Shown: positions 12,167-22,322, counted from the first letter of the stretch. The stretch is DNA of 64,000 nucleotides from Salvia splendens (GCF_004379255.2 NC_056042.1:12385901-12449900); one strand, 5' to 3'. The notes: generated by a model from the letters alone, not told the origin. Program-made: numbers and translations.

Positions 12167-12174
12167 TATTTATA
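12167..12174 (-). promoter_or_regulatory. TATA box of the hAT transposase gene
   Basis: On the minus strand this reads TATAAATA, within CTATAAATACCCCCC, about 270 bp upstream of the ATG at 11893, leaving room for a leader. It is predicted from sequence only. Confidence 0.5.
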
Positions 12175-12244
12175 GAAAAAAATGAGGGGGAAAATGGAAG
12201 AATTCGAATTTGAAATTTAAAAAAAAAAAAAAATTTGAAATTTC

Positions 12245-12680
12245 ACAAAACCGGCGGTTTTGGCGGAAAACCGCCGGAACCGCCGGTTTCCGGGCCAAAA
12301 CCGCCGGTTTCCGAAATAAAACCGCCGGTTCGGTCAACGAACCGTCTGCAAAAGCTGCTCCATTGTCGCCTCGTGCTCCGCGCCGCCTCGAAAGCCACTA
12401 AACCGGCGGTTAACCGCCGGTTTTTCCGATTAACCGCCGGTTAACCACCGAAAAACCGGCGGTTCCGACCGGTTTGGAAGATCAGCACCGGAACCGGCGG
12501 TTCCACGGTTAACCGCCGGTTCCGAACCGTCCCGAACCGCCGGTTCGGTGACGGTTCCGGTTCGAAATATCTTGAACCTGAACCGGACCGCGAACCGAAT
12601 TGCGACGGTTCCGGTTCGGGAATATTGCGCCGGTTCCGGCTCCGGAACCGGAACCGCCGGAACCGGAACCGGTGGGCATG
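12245..12680. repeat. hAT subterminal motif cluster (right)
   Basis: Dozens of AACCGGCGGTT, GAACCGCCGG and related units occur in both orientations. It mirrors the left cluster of this element and those at both ends of the 4927-6503 element. Confidence 0.65.
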
Positions 12681-12889
12681 TCTAGTGTGGAGGGAAGTTT
12701 AGAGTTAACTTGTGAATATTTTGAAATGGTTTCAAAATACCCGCCCCAAGTTTTTATGTGAACAATACGTAATGGCCGCAAATTATGTCAAATCGCCGGC
12801 CAACCCAACCATCACTTGCGTCAGTCGCAGTAAACGTGACAGCATGCAGGCCTGGCCCATGTCAGACATTTAACTGAACTGACCTAAAT

Positions 12890-13037
12890 GCCTTTTTAGG
12901 GCTAAAGGGAAATATAGTCACAAAAAACACGATATGTTATTATGTTTAATGTTAGTGTTGTCTGGCGATATTTTTTTTTGTTAGTGGCCTGCAGTGTCAC
13001 AACTGGAAACGTTAGGGACTTTTGAGGTAGTTCACTC
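12890..13037 (-). repeat. MULE right terminal inverted repeat
   Basis: This is the reverse complement of the left end at 4581-4740: GACACTGCAGGCC, AACGTTAGGGACTTTTGAGG and others are shared. Confidence 0.85.
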
Positions 13038-13046
13038 TTCTATTTA

Positions 13047-14210
13047 ATACTACTAATTTTATCGTCCCTTTTTGTATATTATTGTCAATGATAAAACCAA
13101 CATTTACAAATTCAATATACTAGAAGGCTTTTTTCCATAACAATTCTTTTATGAAGAAACCTGCATCTATCTAATTAATTCCATGAACCTCTTCACCTAT
13201 TCCATAATCATAATCACGATGAATTTTTAAAATAAAACTTAATGGTTATGAAGCGTGTGTATAAGATCACTCAAGCCAATATGAGATATTGAAAACTGAG
13301 TGTATTAAGAATTAAGTTTATTAAATTAAACTGGAGCTAATTTTCAAATTTTGGATATATTTGGACCATCATTTACAAACAACACATACCACAATTTACC
13401 ACCATAATAAACCTAATACACTAAATGCTTAAAAGACCATAAGGTCCTTCACTTATCATGTTTGTGTGTATATAGTAGGAGATGAAGCAGGAAAAGTCGT
13501 AGGTGATCCCAAGTGTCAAAAGATGAGTGAGAACATGATAGAGCTTCCGCATGCCCTTCCACCCGCAACTCTGCAATCAACCACCACGAATCAAGCCCAA
13601 CGCCAATCGAACAATCACCCTGAAAAGACACAAATACAAAGATTATAGTAAGAAGTAGGATTTGAATCTTACAAGTAGGAAGAGTACTCCTATATAGGTC
13701 TATTCATTGAGAAATAAGGGTTTCGCTGCTTTCGTTTACATATTTGTTCGAGTGCTCTAATACTGGAAGATGGATGAGTAAAAGCCTATCAACTGGTGCT
13801 TTCATTGAGAAACTCTTTACGCATCATGTCTTTCCCACCTCAATGAAAGCACCATTGATAGGCTTTTGGATTGCCCATCGATATAAAGAGGGCAGATGGT
13901 GAGAATGATCAAAATATTTGATTTTGTAATTCTGATCAAATATTCACACATATTTATAATATGTAGGGATGCAAAAAAATATCTTATTAAATAAAACAAA
14001 TCAACTAAAATCTTAATAACTATGGAAAATAAATCAAATCCTAACATAAATGGAAAATAAATCAAATCCTAACAACTATAGCTTAACAATAATATGGAGA
14101 TTATTAGTTCACCCGAGCAAAATAAATATAAATGTCTCTCCATCAGAACATTAAGCTAAAATTGTTTTATAAATCATAAGATTGATTCTGCGTTATTATA
14201 ATAAATAATA
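13047..14210. other. Intergenic region with one hairpin
   Basis: The DNA is AT-rich and non-coding. The only notable structure is an inverted repeat: 13780-13809 pairs with 13839-13867 (AAAGCCTATCAA and TGCTTTCATTGAG in both arms), with a 29-base loop. The GGTGCTTTCATTGA part resembles a retrotransposon primer-binding site. Confidence 0.6.
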
Positions 14211-14385
14211 CTCCATCCGTCTCTAAAAATATAGACTTTGGGGTTTTAATGCAAAAATGGTAAAAAAAAAAGATATAAAGAAAAAATGATTGGATATTAT
14301 TAGTGGAGAATGAGGTTCATATTGTAAGAGAGAAAAACTTACAAAATTGGAAGTGGACCATTTTTGTGGGACGGACGAAAATGGA
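14211..14385. mobile_element. Stowaway-like MITE, right end damaged
   Basis: It starts CTCCATCCGTCTCTAAAAA after a TA. The right half has the matching GTGGGACGGACGAAA but then runs into unrelated DNA, so the 3' terminal repeat is degraded. Confidence 0.65.
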
Positions 14386-14721
14386 AAAAGATGATTTTTT
14401 TTTGTTGACTGTTGTGTTGCGTTTCGGTTCAATGCAAAACCAGAACCTGCGCATTTCCAGTTCTAAAAATGGAGTGGGAACCCAAGGTAACAATCGAAAC
14501 CGAAACCAACGGTTCAGAGACCAACAAACTTTTTCTATAGACCAACCACCAAATTTCTCAAAAAGATAAAAAAGTAAAAGAAATCACTTCCTGAAGAATA
14601 TGCAAATGCAAAACGACACAACCAACCCACGCAACAACTTGCTTATGCATATTTACATTATAGATCACCAAAACAATACTATGTAATAATGTAAGGACTA
14701 AAACAGATATACCAAATAGTA

Positions 14722-14951
14722 CTCCCTCCGTCCACAAAAAATAGAGCACATTTGTCATTTTTTATTTTCCACAAAAAATAGAGCACATTTAAAAAAAGAA
14801 AGTTTTCAACTTCTTTTTTACTTTTTTACCTTCTCTCTTACTAATAATATGAACCCATATTCCACTAACTTTACTTCTCTCTTATTTTACCAATTCCACG
14901 TTAAAACCCGTGTCATTTACAATGTGTCCTATTTATCGTTGACGGAGGGAG
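14722..14951. mobile_element. Stowaway-like MITE, 230 bp
   Basis: The ends CTCCCTCCGTCCACAAAAAA and, inverted, TTGACGGAGGGAG are flanked by TA on both sides. A 26-base stretch near the left end (CCACAAAAAATAGAGCACATTT) occurs twice in tandem. Confidence 0.85.
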
Positions 14952-15478
14952 TACATGTTACACCATGGAAATGGAACTCCAATCAATCCCAGTGAATACG
15001 AAAGCAAGGAGAGCCCACCTTAATTATCATCGCCCGTAAAACATAATAAAGACAATTTACATTAGATTTCCTGAAATTAAATAGTAGAGGGTTAAGTTAC
15101 AGGAAATGATAGCTACACTTGAGATTGTGAGTTGCAACTAACTAAAAATTAGGATGATAAGAAAGTTTGTAGAAGAACAAAGTGTAATGCTTCTTCACAA
15201 ATCGCAAAGGACAAGCCATACATTCTGAAATTATTCTTGATAAAAATGAAATCCATTTTCATAGTGATGATATATGTAAAGTCTAAAATGAATGCATGAC
15301 AAGGGTGGATTGGAAAGAGAAAAAAAGATGGAGCAAAACTAACAAACAAGGAGCCAATTAAAGCAGAAGCAGCATAGCATCGCCTATTTTTCTTTTCTTT
15401 TTTCCATTAAGTTATTCATCGGCTCCATTGCTGACCTTGATCTCTACCCGTTTGTAGTCTGTAGATATTCATTCTGAA
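14952..15478. other. Intergenic, nothing recognised
   Basis: AT-rich unique-looking DNA. No frame here matches a family I know. Confidence 0.5.
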
Positions 15479-15965
15479 GAGCACTCACAAGTGGATATGC
15501 CTATCTCAAGTGCCTATCTTTTTTTTTTCAATTTCCACGTTACCATTTTATCCACAAGGTCTATCTCCCTGCAATGGAAGGACCTATCCCACTTGCACTT
15601 CTATATTTAATATGTTATCCAATATATTAAATTTAAATACCAAAATAATATAATTCGCAAATCTTCGGTGTATTACAATATTGGAAAAAAGAATACAACG
15701 AGAAGCAAAATTAAATAAATTAGAAAAAATGAGAGAAGGTAAAGAAGTTGGTGTGGGAAATGGAAAGAATTGGAGGGGTATTTATAGTAGAAAATATGTA
15801 ATAAAGAAATAAAAAAATAATAAAAGCAGGTAAGGGCCGATGATCGGCCCTATCACTGCAATGGAGGGCCAATCATCGGCTCCGAGGCGTGACGAGGGAG
15901 GGGCCTTTCTTCGGCATGTTGCCCACAATGGTTGGCCTATATCGGATCTTCCATTGCTAGTGCTC
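15479..15965. mobile_element. Possible Tourist-like (PIF/Harbinger) MITE
   Basis: It begins GAGCACTCACAAGTGG and ends CCATTGCTAGTGCTC, an imperfect inverted pair like the GAGCATCCACAATGG ends of the elements at 22737 and 24891. The neighbouring triplets GAA and TAA do not match exactly, so the target duplication is not confirmed. The interior has GGGCCGATGATCGGCCC. Confidence 0.5.
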
Positions 15966-16321
15966 TAAGCCTTTTTTCGTGTGAGTGACTAGATGTTATC
16001 AACAAACAACGTGAGCTCTAAAAACTACTTACACTAACTATAAATCAAAACCACAAAGAATTGTTGTGTAAGAGAAACGACCTGATCAGCATTTGATACC
16101 AATGGATCTTTTAATACAACGGAGATGGATGAAATTCTTTTATAACATGTTTTCCATAAAGGAAATTCATAGGCTAACTACAATTTGCTGCAGATTAACA
16201 AAAATAAGTATAGCATGAGTAGCTATTAAGACAAGACACTGAATGCCCTGACCGTACATACATAATATAAACTCCGAGGTATTACATTCATCTCGCAGAT
16301 AAATTCGAGTAACAATTAATA
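15966..16321. other. Intergenic, left flank of the copia element
   Basis: Non-coding. It ends in TAATA (16317-16321), the left copy of the retrotransposon's target duplication. Confidence 0.6.
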
Positions 16322-16596
16322 TGTTGAGAAAATGGGAAGTATCAATAAGCATTAAAGAAGAATAGAGTTCCAAGAATGGAGTTCCAAGAATGGAGTTCCA
16401 AGAAGCATTGAAGATGTGCATGCATTGTTCCAATAGTAGTGTAGTTCCATGAATATACATTTATTGCAGGATCTCAAAAGTCACCAACATCCCTATAAAT
16501 ATATGGGTGTTGAGTACCATTTCATCATTCAATCAAAATACAATAATCTTCTCCCATTGCTTTCTTCTCTAAATATGTTGTCTATACCATTTAACA
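16322..16596 (+). repeat. copia 5' LTR, 275 bp
   Basis: It contains CTATAAATATATGGG at about 16493-16507 as a TATA region, and a 14-bp unit (GAGTTCCAAGAATG) present twice plus a partial third. Confidence 0.95.
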
Positions 16597-16608
16597 TGGT
16601 ATCAGAGC
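16597..16608 (+). promoter_or_regulatory. Primer-binding site (initiator tRNA-Met type)
   Basis: TGGTATCAGAGC directly follows the 5' LTR. This is the standard plant copia primer-binding site, complementary to the 3' end of initiator methionine tRNA. Confidence 0.92.
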
Positions 16609-16716
16609 GGGTTTGGACTCAGGTAAGGTATCATCATCGTCCTTGATACCTTTCTCGGCCCCTTCCCGTTTTTTTTGTTTTTCCTTTTTCCGTTGTACCT
16701 ATAACCATAAGCCAAA

Positions 16717-19700
16717 ATGTCAAATGACAACTATATAGTAACCGAAACCTCAGATTCATCTATGGCAGATGAATTTACCCGGCAATTTGCCAACTTTATG
16801 CGCAATAGTTTTGCGATGAACCAACCAAATCCACCAGAAACAGCTGCCATGCCATTCAGAATTGAAACGCAGCCCCTCCACATTGGTGGGAATAAGTTGA
16901 ATGGAGAAAATTACGCCCTTTGGTCCGTATTGATGAAGACGGCAATAAGCGGTCGGGGAATGGTATCTCACGTCACCGGAGTGCCTCCTTCCCCACCGCG
17001 AACCGATCCAGCCTTCATACAATGGGAACAAGCCGATCACTGTGTGATCACTTGGTTAATACAAAACATTGAGCCTCGACTGGTCAGTCGAGTTTCACAA
17101 CATCCGACGGCAAAGCATATATGGGATGCGTTGGCCGTCACATATGGGAGCGGAAGAGATAAAATCCAGGTGTATGATCTTCAGTTCAAAGCAACCACAC
17201 TGGGACAAGGAAGCAGTTCATTAGAAGAAATATGGAGCCGGTTGGGAGAGATCTGGATTTCAATCGACCAAAAACAGACGAACCCAATGAAATGTCCAGA
17301 GGATATGGAGATTCATAACAAATTCATACAAGATCAGAGAGTATGTCAGTTTCTCTATGCAATTGATAGCAAATATGAAACAACCAAGAGGGAGATACTG
17401 AAAATGGACCCGCTTCCCTCCGTCGACTATGCGTACAACCTGATTCAGCAGGAGGAGACACGACTCCGAGTGTTACAACAGGCAAACACCGGCAGAGCAG
17501 CTGCCATGGATGGAATTGGAACTGGCCTCGCCATCCGAGGGTGGCAGAACCCTACCGGCGGCTCTCGGGGTGGCGGTCGCGGCAGCAACGGTGGTGGTCG
17601 TGGCAGCAACAGTGGTGGTCGCGGCAGTGGCAATGATAGAAATCGGCGAAGTGATGAAGAAGACAAGTCAAAATTGGTGTGTTCCTACTGCAAACGGAAA
17701 AGACACACAAAAGATTCATGCTTTGAACTAGTTGGATATCCAGATTGGTGGGAAGAGAAGCACGGCAGGCCGCCGCAACCGCAAACACCCTGGAACCGTG
17801 GCGGGCACGCCGCCGCAGCAGTTGGAGGCGACGGAGGCAACGCCGTGCAGGGGGTCGCGCAAACCGCCGGTGCTGTCCAGCCAGGAGGAAGGACCAGAAA
17901 TGAAGCTGCTCAGCCGGCGAACACAACCGGGGCAGCAAACTTCGTTGCCAGCGGAAGTGGGAGTGTAATTCACGATTGGAGTGAAGAATTGATGAGGGGA
18001 GAGGCGGCGCCCGATTCAGGTAGATTAGGGTTAGGGGGCTCTTTTATTGGAAGCCCCCAAATCTTTGGGAAATTGCAGGTTTTACCCCACCAAAATTCTC
18101 AGTCACAATTAGCCCCCAAATCTCCTGAAAATTCCATAATTTCCCAAACCACTTGCCAAAATCGATTTCAGCCTCTCGAGAAGCTTGGAGTTGTGTGTGC
18201 AGTATCTAATGGCCATGAGAAAAATGATAAATGGATTTTTGACTGTGGGGCAACCGATACCATAACATATGATGCCTCAGACCTTACCAACCTTCAGAAA
18301 CCTCTAAAATCTCATATCCAAACTGCCAATGGGGAATTTACGGTGGTTGAGGGGGCTGGAACCGTTAACATTTCCCCAACTTTGCAGTTATCAAATTGTC
18401 TATATATTCCTTCGATGTCTCATAAGTTATTATCCATTAGTCATGTCACAAAGGAATTGAATTGTACGTTACTAATGCAGCCACAATTTTGTCTGTTGCA
18501 GGATATCCGAACTGGAGAGATAATTGGGCGTGGCACTGAACGTGATGGGCTTTACTATGTGGATGAGATAGCTCAAAAAGGGACTGCCATGTTAACTCAC
18601 GGATCAGTTGACCGGAAAGCTTGGCTTTGGCATCGGCGCTTGGGTCATCCATCTATCGGTTACTTAAAATTGTTATTTCCTAGTATTATTCCTAAGCATG
18701 ACATGTACTGTGAAACTTGTCTTTTATCCAAAAGTCATCGAAACTCTTACCCATTAAGTAATACTCGTGTTGAAACCCCATTTGCCTTAGTACACTCTGA
18801 TGTTTGGGGGCCCGCACCAGTTATTGGGGGGCAAGGTTTTCGATATTTCTTAGTTTTTGTGGATGATTGCACTCGCATGACCTGGATATATTTCATGAAA
18901 CAAAAATCTGAAGTTTTGTCACACTTTACCCATTTCTATAACCTTATCCAAACTCAGTTTCACAAAACCATTCAGGTCCTTCGGTCAGATAATGGGGGGG
19001 AGTTCGTTAATTCTACCATGAAACAACTCTTCCAAAACAAAGGCCTTATACACCAAACCACATGTGCTCATACTCCCGAACAAAACGGTGTGGCTGAAAG
19101 GAAAAATCAATCTCTCCTCGAAATGACTCGTTCTATGCTTATAGAGTCAAAAGCCCCGAAACACTTCTGTCCAGAAGCCATTGCCACCTCAGCCTATCTC
19201 TTAAACCGATTGCCCACAAGTATTCTCAAACACAAAACTCCTCTACAAGTCTTGTCCACCTTCACAAAAATTCCTCCGCCCTTGACTCTTGAACCTCGCG
19301 TCTTCGGATGCTCCGTTTTTGTCCACATTTCTAAACATGAAAGAACTAAACTATCCCCTTGCGCTATCAAATGCGTTTTTGTAGGATATGAGGTAAATCA
19401 AAAGGGGTATAAGTGTTTCGATCCAAAGTCCAACCGGATGTTTGTTACAATGAACTGCAACTTTCTTGAAACTGAGTACTTCTTTACTCATCTTAGCGGT
19501 CAGGGGGAGAGTAATGTTAGGGATAACAATGATACGGACCCGCTAAGTTGGATCTCAATGCCACTGCCAACGCCAAGCAATCCTGATGCGGATCTATCAG
19601 AGAAAACAGTAAGCAATTCCGCTGAGCAAGTCTCTGATGTGGTAGAGTCCATCGTAGAAAGTGGCATCGCCTCAAATATTTCTCCGTTAAGGTTATCCAA

Positions 19701-21543
19701 TGTAAGTAATCATGTGGATACAGATAATTGTTTGGCTAACACTGTAAGTGCAGAAGAAAATTCAATTGAGGCCGAAGAAAGGGAAATTGAGGAAGTCGAG
19801 GTCGAAGGAGTTGACCCTGACACTGGGAGGTACATACTTCCACCAAGGTCAAACAGAGGAGTTCCACCCAAAAGGTATACGCCAGAGAGGATTGACAAGA
19901 AAAAGCGGTACTCTGTTGTGAACCTAGCCAAAGGCCATTTATCAGAGATGGCTCGGGCTTTCGAGAATGCACTATATGAGGAAGAAGAAATACCACAGAC
20001 ATGGGAAGAAGCTATGAAATACAAGCATTGGAGGGAAGCAATGAAGAAAGAGATTGATGCACTGATTCGAAACCACATATGGGAGAAATGTGCTCTACCA
20101 GAAGGGAAGCGACCAGTGGGTTGTCGATGGGTCTTCACTATCAAAAGAAGACCTGATGGCTCGATAGAAAGGTACAAGGCACGACTTGTCGCAAGAGGCT
20201 ATACTCAGACATATGGAGTTGACTATTCTGAGACCTTCTCTCCAGTAGCTAAGATGAACACAATTCGGGTGTTGTTATCCATTGATGCTAATAGGGACTG
20301 GCCATTACACCAGTTTGATGTGACGAATGCCTTCCTACATGGAGAGTTGAAGAAGGAAGAAGAAGTTTACATGGAGGCACCCCCAGGTTTTGCAACAGAT
20401 TTTAAAGCAGGTGAAGGGTGCCGATTGAGGAAGACCTTGTATGGATTGAAGCAAACTCCAAGAGTATGGTTTGAGAAGTTTGCTGGGGCAATGATTAGCT
20501 ATGGATATACACAGAGCAATTCAGACCATACGCTATTTTTTAAGAAGCAGGGTGATAAAATTACATGTTTAATCATATATGTTGATGACATGATTATTAC
20601 AGGTGACGACCTAGAAGAGATTGAGGAATTAAAGAAAAATCTTTTTCAGGAATTTGAGATGAAGGACTTGGGGAATCTCAAGTACTTTCTTGGGATTGAA
20701 GTGCTAAGGTCAACCAAAGAAATTTTTCTGCGACAAAGGAAGTATATCTTGGACATCCTAGCAGAGACTGGCCTACTGGAATGTAAACCAGCAGACACTC
20801 CTCTGGCAGTTAATCACGGATTACAAATCAGAGAAGGAGCCAAGTTGGCTGACCGTAGTCGATATCAGCGACTAGTCGGAAAACTCATATATCTCTCGCA
20901 CACTAGGCCAGATATTGCCTATGCAGTTGGGGTCGTAAGTCAGTTCATGCATAAGCCGCAGACAGATCACATGGAGGCAGCACTTAGGATTTGTCGGTAT
21001 TTGAAGGGAACTCCAGGGCATGGAGTGTTGTTCGCTAAAAATGGGCATCTTGAGATTCATGGTTATACAGATGCTGACTGGGCAGGGAACCCAAATGATA
21101 GGAAGTCTACAGCAGGCTACTTTACCTTTGTTGGAGGTAATTTGGTAACATGGAGAAGTAAGAAGCAGAAGGTGGTGGCTCTTTCGAGTGCCGAAGCAGA
21201 ATTTCGTGGGATTAAAAGTGGGTTGACCGAGATTTTATGGTTAAGGAGATTGATGAAAGAGATTAATCTCCCTCCAAGCAAGTGCCAGTTGTATTGTGAT
21301 AACAAAGCCGCTATAAGCATCTCACAAAATCCAGTACAACATGATCGAACGAAGCATGTGGAGGTTGACAGACACTTCATCAAAGAAAACATTGAGAATG
21401 GGATTGTCGAACTCCCTTTTGTTCGCTCTGAGGATCAACTTGCCGACATCCTAACTAAAGCAGTCAACTCAAGGAGCTTTGAAGATGTGCTTTCCAAATT
21501 GAGTTTTGGAGATCCCACCACTCAATTTGAGGGGGAGTGTTGA
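16717..21543 (+). CDS. copia gag-pol polyprotein, 1608 aa
   Basis: One frame with no stop. Gag occupies about residues 1-400 with a zinc knuckle CSYCKRKRHTKDSC (about 321-334) after a Gly/Arg-rich run. The protease motif is DCGATDT at 509, where the family normally has D-S/T-G. Integrase has HRRLGHPS and CETC zinc ligands, then catalytic D695 (HSDVWGP), D758 (RSDNGGEF) and E794 (VAERKN), the last two 35 residues apart. Reverse transcriptase has KARLVARGYTQ and YVDDMIITG (1288-1296). RNase H has TDADWAG (D1452), SSAEAEF (E1493) and YCDNKAA (D1528). The stop codon TGA lies inside the 3' LTR. Apart from the protease serine-to-cysteine change, every catalytic residue I can check is present, so it may be active. 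Confidence 0.96.
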   Translation: MSNDNYIVTETSDSSMADEFTRQFANFMRNSFAMNQPNPPETAAMPFRIETQPLHIGGNKLNGENYALWSVLMKTAISGRGMVSHVTGVPPSPPRTDPAFIQWEQADHCVITWLIQNIEPRLVSRVSQHPTAKHIWDALAVTYGSGRDKIQVYDLQFKATTLGQGSSSLEEIWSRLGEIWISIDQKQTNPMKCPEDMEIHNKFIQDQRVCQFLYAIDSKYETTKREILKMDPLPSVDYAYNLIQQEETRLRVLQQANTGRAAAMDGIGTGLAIRGWQNPTGGSRGGGRGSNGGGRGSNSGGRGSGNDRNRRSDEEDKSKLVCSYCKRKRHTKDSCFELVGYPDWWEEKHGRPPQPQTPWNRGGHAAAAVGGDGGNAVQGVAQTAGAVQPGGRTRNEAAQPANTTGAANFVASGSGSVIHDWSEELMRGEAAPDSGRLGLGGSFIGSPQIFGKLQVLPHQNSQSQLAPKSPENSIISQTTCQNRFQPLEKLGVVCAVSNGHEKNDKWIFDCGATDTITYDASDLTNLQKPLKSHIQTANGEFTVVEGAGTVNISPTLQLSNCLYIPSMSHKLLSISHVTKELNCTLLMQPQFCLLQDIRTGEIIGRGTERDGLYYVDEIAQKGTAMLTHGSVDRKAWLWHRRLGHPSIGYLKLLFPSIIPKHDMYCETCLLSKSHRNSYPLSNTRVETPFALVHSDVWGPAPVIGGQGFRYFLVFVDDCTRMTWIYFMKQKSEVLSHFTHFYNLIQTQFHKTIQVLRSDNGGEFVNSTMKQLFQNKGLIHQTTCAHTPEQNGVAERKNQSLLEMTRSMLIESKAPKHFCPEAIATSAYLLNRLPTSILKHKTPLQVLSTFTKIPPPLTLEPRVFGCSVFVHISKHERTKLSPCAIKCVFVGYEVNQKGYKCFDPKSNRMFVTMNCNFLETEYFFTHLSGQGESNVRDNNDTDPLSWISMPLPTPSNPDADLSEKTVSNSAEQVSDVVESIVESGIASNISPLRLSNVSNHVDTDNCLANTVSAEENSIEAEEREIEEVEVEGVDPDTGRYILPPRSNRGVPPKRYTPERIDKKKRYSVVNLAKGHLSEMARAFENALYEEEEIPQTWEEAMKYKHWREAMKKEIDALIRNHIWEKCALPEGKRPVGCRWVFTIKRRPDGSIERYKARLVARGYTQTYGVDYSETFSPVAKMNTIRVLLSIDANRDWPLHQFDVTNAFLHGELKKEEEVYMEAPPGFATDFKAGEGCRLRKTLYGLKQTPRVWFEKFAGAMISYGYTQSNSDHTLFFKKQGDKITCLIIYVDDMIITGDDLEEIEELKKNLFQEFEMKDLGNLKYFLGIEVLRSTKEIFLRQRKYILDILAETGLLECKPADTPLAVNHGLQIREGAKLADRSRYQRLVGKLIYLSHTRPDIAYAVGVVSQFMHKPQTDHMEAALRICRYLKGTPGHGVLFAKNGHLEIHGYTDADWAGNPNDRKSTAGYFTFVGGNLVTWRSKKQKVVALSSAEAEFRGIKSGLTEILWLRRLMKEINLPPSKCQLYCDNKAAISISQNPVQHDRTKHVEVDRHFIKENIENGIVELPFVRSEDQLADILTKAVNSRSFEDVLSKLSFGDPTTQFEGEC
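21528..21537 (+). promoter_or_regulatory. Polypurine tract of the copia element
   Basis: A purine run (TTGAGGGGGAG) ends right before the 3' LTR, as needed to prime plus-strand DNA. It also encodes the last residues of the polyprotein. Confidence 0.85.
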
Positions 21544-21826
21544 GAAAAGGGGAAGTATCAATAAGCATTAAAGAAGAATAGAGTTCCAAGAATGGAGTTC
21601 CAAGAATGGAGTTCCAAGAATGGAGTTCCAAGAAGCATTGAAGATGTGCATGCATTGTTCCAATAGTAGTGTAGTTCCATGAATATACATTTATTGTAGG
21701 ATCTCAAAAGTCACCAACATCCCTATAAATATATGGGTGTTGAGTACCATTTCATCATTCAATCAAAATACAATAATCTTCTCCCATTACTTTCTTCTCT
21801 AAATATGTTGTCTATACCATTTAACA
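21538..21826 (+). repeat. copia 3' LTR, 289 bp
   Basis: It matches the 5' LTR except for three single-base changes and one additional 14-bp GAGTTCCAAGAATG unit. Confidence 0.95.
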
Positions 21827-22322
21827 TAATACTCCCTCCAATAACAAACTGTTGCATCAAACCCAAACTTGAGAATAAAGTCAGTATTATTATTATATAT
21901 AGCCCATCTTAATAAAACATGAAATCGCACTAATAAAATGTGGTTGGCGATGCAAACATTGAACATCGTCAAAACTCTGACTTATCTAAAATTCAGCTTT
22001 GAGCTGACCAACCCAGATGTTTGGTCAATATGATTCTCAACAGAATTGTGGTCAATTACATACCATGTTTCTACCACTCTGCTCAAGTTCGTGTATTAAT
22101 TACAACGCCAAATAATCCAATAAAAAAATACTTCTAGATAACTACGAAACGATCAAATAAGAAGCAAAAAACAAAAATACAGAGCTTACAAATATTAATT
22201 ATTTGGGACCAGCAATTTGCTTAGCGTGTTAGTTTCAAATGATTGATGCCACCACGAAACGATAGCTTAGCTTAAGTGCCTAATATTCTTTTTTTAAGAC
22301 AATGCTAATTTGTCGATACATA
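21827..22322. other. Intergenic with a Stowaway-end fragment
   Basis: CTCCCTCCAATAACAAACTG at 21832 looks like one end of a Stowaway MITE, but no partner end is found. The rest is AT-rich and non-coding. Confidence 0.45.

Larger units (their letters stand above)
8714..12684 (-). mobile_element. hAT transposon, about 4 kb, internally rearranged
   Basis: The left end reads TAGGGGTGTGGG and the right end, inverted, TAGACATGCCCACCGG. Both are typical plant hAT termini, and the right resembles the smaller hAT at 4927. Subterminal zones (8740-8872, 12245-12680) are packed with AACCGGCGGTT motifs. Inside is a hAT transposase gene on the minus strand. A clean 8-bp target duplication is not seen: the flanks TTACTGAG and GTGTGGAG agree at 4 of 8. 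The left end could alternatively be near 8728, after GTGTGGGAG. Two palindromes and a direct duplication disturb its 3' side. Confidence 0.8.
4581..13037 (-). mobile_element. Mutator-like element (MULE), 8.46 kb, with nested hAT insertions
   Basis: The outer ends are long inverted repeats: left GAGTAAACTACCTCAAAAGT, right the reverse complement with one or two changes. The similarity runs inward for about 150 bp. The flanks are TTCTACTTA (4572-4580) and TTCTATTTA (13038-13046), a 9-bp target duplication with one mismatch, the size known for Mutator elements. The interior carries a decayed MURA-type transposase (minus strand, 6829-8300), which agrees with the class. Two hAT elements sit inside it (4927-6503 and about 8714-12684), so the original element was nearer 2.9 kb than 8.5 kb. 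It has no intact transposase and must be immobile or depend on a relative. Confidence 0.88.
16322..21826 (+). mobile_element. Ty1/copia LTR retrotransposon, complete
   Basis: It is bounded by two LTRs (16322-16596, 21538-21826) that start TGTTGAG and end TTTAACA, with a 5-bp target duplication TAATA at 16317-16321 and 21827-21831. It has a primer-binding site, a polypurine tract and a single uninterrupted gag-pol frame. The LTRs differ by three substitutions and one 14-bp repeat unit, so the insertion is young. Integrase precedes reverse transcriptase, which defines the copia order. It sits exactly at the start of a Stowaway-like end (CTCCCTCCAATAAC at 21832). Confidence 0.97.

Noticed and set aside
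17445..18652. Long open frames on the minus strand under the copia gag region (73-128 codons)
   Set aside because: They are shadows of the GGC/GGT-rich gag coding sequence, have no family resemblance and conflict with the 1608-codon sense frame.
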